The translations under genes and the position numbers were made by a program. The notes under the pieces are model-generated. The model had not been told where the DNA came from and did not search any database. It worked only from the letters and a program-made list of their open reading frames with translations. A DNA stretch of 64,000 bases from Ischnura elegans (taxonomy: Eukaryota; Arthropoda; Insecta; Odonata; Coenagrionidae), in assembly GCF_921293095.1 (NCBI RefSeq), contig NC_060247.1:112673111-112737110 (forward strand), given 5' to 3'. This document shows, piece after piece, positions 55,317 to 64,000 of this stretch. Position 1 is the stretch's first letter, and every line of letters starts with the position of its first letter.

Positions 55317-55977
55317 ATAAATTTATTCACAACGCATTAGACTTCTCAAAAAATTTAAATTGATGTATTTTTGTGAAACAAATATTAATATAGAAAATTA
55401 CGGCTCAGATATAAATACCCTGACATAGCAACACTGCAATGGAATACTGAAAATGTATTGGCTATCCAAATTAAGGTGAGAATTTCTCTAAGATTCTCAA
55501 AGGAATGAACTGGCTGAATCTAATTGAACTAGATACTCACTAAGTCATGAACATCAAAATGTTTGTTATGACAGAGGAAATTACACATGAATGATCTTAA
55601 TTGAGGCTTCGTTACATATAATGTTTAGTATTAATCTCATTCCATTCAAAGATAAAAGTTTTTAACAACCATAAACATATTGCTATTTGGGAAAAAAGTT
55701 TCTACGGATGTCATCCGTATTAATGGTATTTTAGTGCTGGCTGGATTGGAGACAAAGGTAACCCAAATACACTCCGGATATATCTATACTTTTTAACAAA
55801 ATAAATTAAAAGAGTGAAGAATAGAATATTATTATGAGAAAACATATCACTATTTGAACATCCCTTACTTATGCATTTCGTATTTATTGAGCCATACTTT
55901 CAATCACTATGTTTCGAGAGATCACTTCATTTCTAGCACAGTAATTGACATTCATTTATCCCTAGATAGCCAGAAAA

Positions 55978-56224
55978 CTCACCACTTTTTTCCCTCTTCC
56001 TTTGTCCCCTTTCCCTGAGAGCCTTCATCGCTCTGCTGGTTTGGGTGTGGAACTGGGGAGGGGTCATGTGAAGTAGAAGGTACATGAGATGAGGCAGGAG
56101 GCAGCTCCTTTTGGGCAACATAATTGGTCACGAGCAAATGCAGGGTGCTCCTCCATAAATTGCAGCATTATGGCTCGCTGCTCTACAGAGACCCTGAAAT
56201 TGGCTCCTTTGCCTGCATCATGTT
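55978..56224 (-). pseudogene. Harbinger Myb/SANT-like ORF, main exon
   Basis: EHDAGKGANFRVSVEQRAIM, LQFMEEHPAFARDQ: the trihelix start of MADF/Myb-SANT proteins that accompany Harbinger nucleases. After a one-base frameshift: PASSHVPSTSHDPSPVPHPN, QQSDEGSQGKGTKEEG before a GTGAGT donor. Acceptor caatttcag|AA joins in phase to the exon at 57481-57502. Confidence 0.6.
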
Positions 56225-57480
56225 CTGAAATTGTAAATTGAAGTACTCTGCAAAGATGAATTGTGAATAATCAATCACAATAAAACAATTATCTCCTTCA
56301 ATTATAATAATTCACATTCATTTAACTAGCCAAAACAATTTGTAAACAAAATATAATCAATAAAGGTATTGTTTAGAAATATCATAATAGATTAGACGAC
56401 ATATGAATGCTGAGGGAAAAAATATTATCTTAAAGATGTATTTGTTAGGTAAAACTGTTTTTAAAAAGCATTTTAAGGTTTCAATTTTTCCTTTTGAGTA
56501 TGAGCACGCCTTCCATTCATGTAACAAACAACAGCATGTAATCTTTGCTGGTAAAGAAACATAAGCATTGAGTAGAAAACATAATAAAGCAATAGAAATA
56601 ACATGATGACATACTGCAAAAACATCTTACCTCTCAGGCATACAAATATAACTTCCATTATTGTAAAAATATATGACATTTGTTACTGCGGAACATCTGC
56701 ATGTACTGACAGTAGCTTTATGATCTAATTAAAATACAGCATACTTTATAAACTAAGTAGAAAGGCATTCAATTAATATATATACTTCTTGATATTCCAC
56801 GATGGGGTATTTACCACAAATATAACCCAGGTTGGGTAACACAGTAAAAAAGAGCCTCACAGGAATCATGCCATCTAATCATGGAATGGCATCAATGACA
56901 CTAACACTCAAACTAAAGATGTACATAATTCATCTTTCAGGAGGATTGCAACCATTTGTGTCACTGTCTATGCTTTTACTACAGAATTAGAGGCATTTTT
57001 ACCAACTATTTCAATTCAATGCAAGTATCATTACAGCCAAAGTAACTATCATCCATTAAATATTAATTTTCTGGTAAATACCTTCCTCATGGTATCAAGC
57101 ACGCCTTTCGTATGCACAAAAACATAATGCAAATTCATTTACAGCTTATTATATTTCCTCACATTCCCATCATATAAATAAATATTCCCACCACCGTATA
57201 CACAATAAATAAACAAACAAATTACCTCTCCGGGATAAGACTTCCATTTCGTTGGTAAAGGAAGACATGCAGTGATTGCGAAACATACCATGTCAGTGAT
57301 ATAGAGCACTTAAATCATAAAATGCGCCAAATGATTATGTCATACCTTTAGGTTTATACCACTTGCCTTCTCGGTTATCCCGTCAGTATTCAGGGTATGC
57401 TCACAGTTGTTACAGAAATTGAAAAATGATCAAGTATGTGTTACCTCAAAAGGAGTAGCTTAACAAACATCGTCGTTCAC

Positions 57481-57502
57481 CTTTATGATGTTGTCCTTCC
57501 AT
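57481..57502 (-). pseudogene. Harbinger Myb/SANT-like ORF, start exon
   Basis: MEGQHHK plus one base, then GTGAAC donor. Joined to 56224 it reads MEGQHHKEHDAGKGANFRV. Short, but the phase agrees. Confidence 0.5.
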
Positions 57503-58729
57503 GGCTCCAGTCTTCTTCACTTTCTAAATGCAAAATCTAAAATAAAATACCAGTATTAGTATAATTTGTGCAGAGAGAATTGCAACCAAAACTGGTGAAT
57601 AGATGAAGCCGCAACGGTGTCTGATGAATGAATGAATATTAAAGAATCAATGCTATGGTCAGGTGATATATTCGGCTATTGAGTTATTTCTTGATACCTT
57701 AATTTAATTGTCGCTTGATTTCACATTGATTAAATTCAGGAGTCCCAACAGTGGATGAACGAACGAATTAGGCGGCATGTAACGTTTGCTTTGTTGAAAT
57801 ACGCATCACGTATTATGGGATAAATACTTTGTTTGACATTTTAAAAGGTTGTTTATCTATTGTTGGGACGAAAATAAAAGCCTCAGAATGTTGAAACAGC
57901 TGCTGTTTGGCATTCCGACACGTTGGCCTCGATTTCGTTGACTTGTTTATTCATTATCAATCATCAGCATTTCATTATTTACCGTAATCGAAGTAAATAA
58001 GTTTATACAATAAAAACAACTTCTTGCACCTTGAAAGTAATGAAGGATATTTACAATACGAGCAATTATCCGAGTTACTTACCTCATATGGAAATACTTA
58101 CCTCTTATTCTGTGTTTGTGAAGCAGACGGAAGCAGACACACCCAATGCGGCACACGTTCTTCATTGGCTGCAAATGATTACGTCATTGTTTCATCCGTC
58201 AGTTATTGCGTCTCTTCGAAAAGCTTTTCGAATTCGAAGCCGACGAGTCGAAGGTTGTTACGTGGTCGCGCCGAAGCACCTTCGGTTTCGTCTTCGGCAA
58301 GCCTTCGGAAGCGGACTCGAAGTCGAATTCCGTGCCGAAGGCGAATCCGAAGACGGTCTCGAATTTACGTGGTAAGGTCCCTGGTCGAAAGTGCACGCCA
58401 AGGGGACTGCATAGAGGATCCCCCATTCAACCCCATAGAAGGGAGATTTCTGATGCCACTTCGATCGCTCGGGTTTCAAAAGTGTCCGCGGCGCGGATGA
58501 GTGCTATGCGATCCACTTCTTTCCAATATTTTGCGGTATAATATTAGTCATTGCGAGGAATAGCTTGAAAAGTCATGAATTTGATAGCAGAATTTAATCA
58601 TGTGTATGAATTTCAGTTAATACCCCTAATTTTACCTCATTATACCCTGAAACTCGGATCAATTTGTGCGTCAGAGATTTCTGTAAATCGATTTAAATGC
58701 GCGGTGGATGACAACACATTTAGAGGCCG

Positions 58730-59398
58730 AATAGGGTGGTTTCCTATTATTTTTTTATTGCCTAAATCGAAAGATTATTACTCCTGGCGTACGTATTTCA
58801 CGCTTTTAGATTTTTAAATGACGATATCTATTTTTCGCGATTAAATGAAAAGTGAAAATTTTCAAGCGCGCGAAAACGCGACGCGTAAGTAGGAATGATG
58901 GGAAAAAGTCCGTGCGACGCATTTCTGGTTCCCCCTCCCGCCTTGTGAGGTGACCTTGATCGAGGCTCTGAGCGCTGATAGGACGCAGGATGCTAGCGGA
59001 TAGCTGAGTACCTTGCTGGCTGGTAGCGCTTGGCTTAAAAAAGGTTTCTTAATACCTTATCAAACGAAGAAAACTTTCCGACCTTAGCCAGTTTTAATAG
59101 GTGATTATTAAGACATATTTCCCTGAGCTCTGTGCCTCATGCATGCATTGGTAACCTCAGACGATGTATAACTCCTATCCTCTCGTGTAGAAACTAGGTC
59201 CCTGTGACGTCACCTGGAGTGGAATCGCATGGGCGCCAATCTGGCCTTTTTCAAATGAGGATAAAATTTGACCCTTGCCATTCGTCTAAACCGGTATTTC
59301 AAAAACCAAATAATTTGTGTATTATGAATACACTAATGGTGGGTAACGAATCGCAATCAATGCCTTTCGTTTTCTTTGATGAAGGAAACTACCCTATT
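58730..59398 (+). mobile_element. MITE family 4, copy 2
   Basis: AATAGGGTGGTTTCCTATT to GAAGGAAACTACCCTATT, 669 bp, collinear with 45435-46091. A 70-codon frame within it (59204-59416) differs between copies and is not a gene. Confidence 0.8.
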
Positions 59399-59567
59399 GA
59401 GGATCCTGTTTTGTAATATTGTTGGTGCACGCATTCGACCTGAAGACGCTGACAGCGATGTCAGCTAAACTGTTGTTAACAAAAGCCAACGGACGCGATG
59501 AGAAACACCTATAGCGCGAAGGGTAGCGCCGCCCGATGCACATATCAGGGGCGAATTTAGCTCACTG

Positions 59568-60068
59568 TAGTGGCGCAGCAAGGGGGGGTTTTGGGGGAAC
59601 CCCCACCCCCCCCGAGAGCTCAGAGAAATGTTTAAGTTTAATCCATTTTACTTAATTGGATTAGGATTACTTATAGAATTGTGTTAGGATTAATCAAATA
59701 TCCCTCAGAAAGCCGTAAAACTCTGGAGGTGGGCCCCGCAAATCCCGCTTACCCTTGCGGGTATGCAATACGCCCACACACCTAAGTATTAGTTGCGCCT
59801 CACCCCCCCCCCCCCCGCCTTAATTCTTAGCTGCGCCCCTGGCGCAACGAGGGGAGGTTTGGGGGATAAACCCCCCCCCCAGAACTCAGAGAAATTTTTC
59901 AAGTTTAATCCATTTCAATTAATTGGAAAATTTTAATTAATTGCAAAATTTCCTAGGGGAGGGCCCCCGAACTTCCCGCTTACCCTGGCGGGTATTCCAC
60001 ACCTTCTGACCCCCCAATGTTAGTTGCGCCTAAAACCCCCCCTAGCCTTAATTCCTAGCGACGCCCCT
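59568..60068 (+). mobile_element. MITE family 2, two copies head to tail
   Basis: First copy about 59568-59838 and second 59838-60068. Both run from GCAACGAGG/GCAGCAAGG with a G-run to AATTCTTAGCTGCGCCCCTGG-type ends. The second lacks part of the middle. They share one boundary, GCGCCCCTGGCGCAACGAGG. Confidence 0.75.
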
Positions 60069-60719
60069 GGCTCACGGGGGAGGCGGGGGGGGGGGGCTGA
60101 GTTGTTTTACTACTTGGCGCAGAGGGTGGTCGCCCTCTGCCTTCACACATACGCAGACCACGCATTTGACAATCCTCTACCGGTGTTTATTTGACGGAAG
60201 GAGATGGTCAGATGAGAATAAGACGGATTTCGGGAAAAAACATGGCGCAAAATCGTTTCCAGTTAAAAGCAAGAATAAGGTGGAGTCTTAAACTATTGTA
60301 GACCTTAGATGAGGAAATACTTGTTAAAACCTCCGAAGTTTGACAGAAAGACGAATTTCCATGATAGCGGCGAAATAAGAAATTATTTTCTCTCAAAATC
60401 CAAATTTCCACCAAGCTTTAATGGTTTGTCTACGCCTTTCCGCTTATTATTCGTGTAATTTGAAACCGGAATGGTAAGCGATAAATGACAATACCTGGGA
60501 ATTTTACGGATTGCGTCAAGTGCCCTGGGGCCAAAATATTATTTTTTTTTCAAGGAAACGGCGCAGAGACAGAAAAAAAACTATACAATTATTTCAGTAA
60601 TTATTAGCTTTACTTTTTACTTCAATTTTTTATCTCACCCTGATATTAGCAGTCGGCTGTCCGGTTTTCTTGTAGGGTTGTTCTGCTCGCCAATGCATTA
60701 GCTCAGTTCACTTGCGTAG
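60069..60719. other. Intergenic, nothing recognised
   Basis: Starts with a pure G-run at about 60084-60096, then AT-rich DNA with no supported feature. Confidence 0.4.
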
Positions 60720-60985
60720 GGGCTGGACTTTGGCGTATTTCGGGGGAGGGGGGGGAGGATTGAAAATATGGTAATCTATTAGTTGGCTCTCCAAGTAACT
60801 GTTTATTTCACAACATTAACAAACAAGGTTTTAAAATAATTGATGAATTTCAACAAACCATTTGTCTGCGCATATCAGATCACAGACGCGTTATCGCTAA
60901 GATGTAATGCATATCACCAAGGTGCAGGGGAAAGTAATGAACCCCCTTCCTCCCAAAACAACAACCTAAATTCGTCCCTGGGGAT
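60720..60985 (-). mobile_element. MITE family 3, inverted copy
   Basis: On the minus strand: AGGGACGAATTTAGGTTG, GGGTTCATTACTTTCCCC and ACCTTGGTGATATGCATTAC match family 3. The far end is degraded near CAATCCTCCCCC. Confidence 0.55.
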
Positions 60986-62165
60986 GGAGAGAGAGGGAGA
61001 ACCAATTTTTTGAAGATCCGCTTTCGGTTTCGACTTTCAACCTGATTTTTGTTACCTTCAGAATTATTCTTAACGGTTATAGCAATACAGCCCAAAAGAT
61101 GACGACTCGAGACAATCTCCTCCAGGTGATAAAAGCAGTGGTAAGCAGGGGAAGTCTGGCCAGGTCGGCTGGTCGGCGATCGCCGAGGGCCCCGAGCTAA
61201 GGGGGCCCCCCACAAGCTCACGTAAGTGCGTCTTGAAGCATGTATTAACAGTGTAATAAAAAGACTCAACAGTACTTTAACCTAAGTTTTTTTGGCCGCT
61301 AAAAATTCCACGTTTTCAATGGTTGCTTTATTTACAACATACTCTGTGTAATAAGATTATAGAAAAAGTAAAATAAAGGTGTGAGAAGATAAAAGAGCTT
61401 TTTCGAAAGGGATATTGGAAGAGGTTATTTGAGAGGTTTCTTTTAAATTTCAGCGAAGTTTCAAGGAAAAAAATGCACAAGAAATAGATAATAGAACAAT
61501 AATGCATAATTAAATTTTATCAGCTGTGAAATTCTCACTTTACATAATATTTTTTCTTGCTATTTTTATTCAGGTATTATCTATTATTTAGGTATTGATA
61601 TATTTTATTCTCTTTAATCTAGCTTTTAATTGCCAGAATAGCTTCATAACCCACATCCGTGCATGCAATTTCATAAAAATTTTCCGGGGGGGACCCCAAG
61701 TCCCAATACGTCAGGGATCCCCGTCATGAGATCCAGCCGAGGGCCCCCATCACCCCAGACCGCCCTTGGTGGTAACGCGAAGAATTCAAAACTGCCGCCG
61801 CCGCTTTTGATTTACGAACTGAAAAATCTAAAGGAAATCTCTGAAAGGCAATTTATAAGACCACATTTTAGCAGTTGATTCCAGAATTAATTACTTGCGA
61901 CAACAGGTCCAAAACCGCAAAGATTACGACGCTGTAATGGAGATTTTACGAAAGGAGACCACATGGAACTGGGCCACAAAAAATCGTTTCAATTCACGTT
62001 GACGGGGATGTATCCGGGTTTAGATACTGATTATGTAACGCAGAGCTCCCGTGACCTTAAAGTATATTGCGTCGGGACGATAAATACCTACTGGAAAAAA
62101 CAAGACGAAAAACCTAAACCCATTTTAGATAGTAACTGTTCAACATCAAAATGATACATGGATAT
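60986..62165. other. Intergenic, no gene
   Basis: Includes a diverged GGGGGCCCC-type repeat at about 61170-61215 and 61685-61770. The remainder is AT-rich. Confidence 0.35.
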
Positions 62166-62167
62166 GG

Positions 62168-62425
62168 TATGGTAATCGGTGGAGGCGACCGACAGCTTAG
62201 GTCACTTTAGCCATTAAGAAAGATAAGGAAGTAAGGTAGAGAAAAACCTGGCGTCAGCATTATACTTCTCGCAAAAAAGAAAGGCGCAAAGGGGAGCACG
62301 GTTTGACCTACCATCCGACAGAGCGCTTCATTTAAACATACAGCACTCGAAAGGGCTGCGGCAACTTTTGAAAAGCCTCTGCTACCGATGATTAATGAGA
62401 TTTGCAGGAAGTCTCCTCCGTACAT
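62168..62425 (-). repeat. SINE body copy 3
   Basis: GTAGAGAAAAACCTGGCGTC, GCACGGTTTGACCTACC and CGACAGAGCG match the body of the SINE at 35396-35690. The tRNA-like head is missing. Confidence 0.6.
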
Positions 62426-62435
62426 AAAGAGGAAG

Positions 62436-62690
62436 CAGGGGCGTATGAAGGACGTTGCTTTCGGAGGGGAGGTTCACTATTTTCCTCTACCTCAGCTTGG
62501 TGGTATGCAATTTCTCTCAGCATTAGTGTGACTGCTTGTAGAAAAGTGGCTTTTTAGGTTTTCTCCTATTATCTTTAAACGTTTGATGAAAGCAGGTGGA
62601 ATAAAATCTTGCATTGGAGAGCCACATCAATGATTACCATCTGTCCTATTTTTTCCAGGAATATCGTGGGTGCATTCACCCAGTGGCGGA
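62436..62690 (+). mobile_element. MITE family 3 copy
   Basis: GGGGCGTATGAAGGACGTTG, CTTGGTGGTATGCAATTTC, TTTTTTCCAGGAATATCG. Followed by another G-run repeat beginning AGTGGCGGATTTTGG. Confidence 0.65.
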
Positions 62691-62989
62691 TTTTGGGGAG
62701 GGGGTCACAGGAATCATGAACCCCCCAAAATTTATCGAAAATTTAAAATTTTTATTAGTTTAACAGTTATTGTATCCTTGTTGGTACCTCTGGTCTTGTT
62801 GTCTCCTATGGGGACGTACAGTTGGTAGTCACCTCAAGGGTAAAAATTCTGGGGAGGTCTGAAGCCTCTAAACTATCCCTGGCTTGGTGCCTCATCGCAA
62901 TTACAGGGAATATCATGTGGAATTCTAAGTAGACCAGCGAACTAGATTCTAGATAGAACTAGATAGGCGAGTGTTTTTGTATCATAGTC

Positions 62990-63212
62990 TTTCAGGAGCA
63001 GCTGCATATTAAATTTGTCCAGCAAGCTTTCATGGCCATTACAGGGTGCATCATCAGACAATGAAGTCGAAGGAATGTTGGGTGGAGCGAATCGACAAGG
63101 CGCATCATAAGGCAAAGAAGAAGATCATACATTGCCTGTTGATGCACTCTGCAATGGCCATGAAAGCTTGCTTGATAAAGTGTAATACATAACTGCTCCT
63201 GAAAGCCTCCAA
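62990..63212. repeat. Foldback repeat with about 85-bp arms
   Basis: Left TTTCAGGAGCAGCTGC...GCAAGCTTTCATGGCC and right inverse GGCCATGAAAGCTTGC...GCAGTTATG-type arms. On the minus strand CTGATGATGCACCCTG then GCCATGAAAGC has a CUGAUGA and GAAA box order. Confidence 0.6.
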
Positions 63213-63237
63213 CACGAATGAATCTCGCTCTGACAGC

Positions 63238-63482
63238 TAGTGCCGTAGCAAGGGGGGAAGGTCTCCACCAAAATATTTGAACATAATTACTTTGCTTCGA
63301 AGAAAAAAATAATACTGATATATCATGAATTTAAAGATTTCTTTGTAAAATGAAGTGTTTTCGATTATGATAAGTGTTAAAATTAGTTTAAAACCCTCTC
63401 CTTAGTACCCTGTTTTTTTAAAATTTCCACCCCTGGTTTTGGACCCCCTCTCCCCAAACAAAATTCCTGGCTACGTCACTAT
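63238..63482 (-). mobile_element. CGTAGC-ended MITE, copy 2
   Basis: Inverted relative to 30788-31043: shares GTTTAAAACCCTCTCCTTAG, TACCCTGTTTTT and CCTGGCTACGTCACT. Ends are AGTGCCGTAGC and GTGACGTAGCC. Confidence 0.7.
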
Positions 63483-63613
63483 ACTGACAGCATACGTTTC
63501 AAACAAAGGCGGTAGAGGTAATCAAATGCTAAGCCTCCTTAGAAGCAAACCTTGCTAATTGGCCCTCTCTCTCCAACCCCCACACAGCATGCAAACTGAA
63601 CAGAACCCAACCA

Positions 63614-64000
63614 ATAGGGTAGTTTCCTTCACCAAAGAAAACGAAATGCATTGATTGCGATTCGTTACCCACCATTGGTGTATTCATAATATACAAATTA
63701 TTTCATTTTAGAAATCCCAGTTTAGATGAATGTTAATGGTCAATTTTAACCTCATTTGAAAAATGCCAGATTGGCACCCTTGCGATTCCACTCCATGTGA
63801 TGTCACAGGGACCTGGTTTCTATATGAGTAGATAGGAGTTTTACATTGTCTGAGATTACCAATGCATGCATGAGGCCCAGAGCTCAGGGAAACATCTCTT
63901 AATAATCACCCATTAAAATTACCTAAGTTCGGAAAGTTTCCTTCATTTGATAGGGTAATAATAATCCTTATTTAAGCCAAGCGCTACCTGCTAGCTGGGT
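63614..64000 (-). mobile_element. MITE family 4, copy 3, cut by window end
   Basis: AATAGGGTAGTTTCCTTC then the inverted sequence of the 45435-46091 element (GATTGCGATTCGTTACCCAC, GCATGCATGAGGCCCAGAGC). It continues past 64000. Confidence 0.8.

Larger units (their letters stand above)
51393..58381. mobile_element. PIF/Harbinger element, about 7 kb, decayed
   Basis: Ends GGGGGGTTACCACGTAAAC and, inverted, TTTACGTGGTAAGGTCCC share the core TTACCACGTAAA. Next to both ends lie 170-180 bp rich in TTCGAA/CGAAG motifs. Inside are remnants of a HARBI1-like nuclease on the plus strand and a Myb/SANT-like protein on the minus strand, the two genes typical of PIF/Harbinger. The 3-bp target duplication could not be confirmed. 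Confidence 0.7.

Noticed and set aside
58024-58541. Several overlapping frames up to 158 codons on both strands
   Set aside because: They read through the TTCGAA-rich subterminal repeat of the Harbinger element in every frame, a sign of repeat composition rather than coding.

Overview
This window is animal nuclear DNA, most likely from an arthropod with a large, repeat-rich genome (an insect is the best guess; the species cannot be named from the sequence). The signs are genes split into small exons by GT-AG introns (one GC-AG), introns of hundreds to thousands of bases, AT-rich intergenic DNA, and many decayed transposons, SINEs, LINE 3' ends and LTR fragments. There are no operons, bacterial ribosome-binding sites or CRISPR arrays.

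Two genes on the minus strand can be reconstructed exon by exon with every splice phase agreeing. (1) 21782 down to 2986: an 11-exon, 713-residue homologue of ZFYVE1/DFCP1, the double-FYVE protein of the ER, omegasome and lipid droplets, with an N-terminal P-loop NTPase domain, a cysteine-rich middle and two C-terminal FYVE fingers. (2) 40163 down to 27571: an 8-exon, 347-residue secreted DSL/EGF-repeat protein resembling delta-like non-canonical (DLK-type) Notch ligands, with a signal peptide, a DSL-like module, EGF repeats on a duplicated 61+131 bp exon pair, and a Ser/Thr-rich tail without a membrane segment. A possible third gene begins on the plus strand at 50983: one CpG-rich first exon with a YY1/Pho-like motif upstream and a consensus donor. 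Its other exons are not visible.

The rest is mobile DNA. The ZFYVE1 introns hold a 158-bp near-perfect hairpin (3609-3766), a pogo/Tigger-like element with TA duplication (6445-8384), a hAT element with a perfect 8-bp duplication (8414-10609), LINE remnants, and a nest of TTAA-flanked piggyBac-type elements (16333-19858). The intergenic stretch 21783-27570 holds a dense GGGTAG/CTACCC array. DLK-like introns hold a TTAA MITE (30249-30398), LINE ends, a tRNA-derived SINE and several G-run MITE families. From 40 to 50 kb there are Penelope-like terminal repeats with hammerhead-like cores, a Copia LTR, a GGATATCC-rich element and MITEs. From 51.4 to 58.4 kb lies a decayed PIF/Harbinger element with remnants of both of its genes (HARBI1-like nuclease and Myb/SANT-like protein), with a TGGCCACA-rich inverted-repeat element nested inside. 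The last 5.6 kb is MITEs and a foldback.

The most unusual pattern is architectural. At least six unrelated inverted-repeat elements here each carry a dense array of their own short, often palindromic, motif next to their ends. No intact novel protein system was found.
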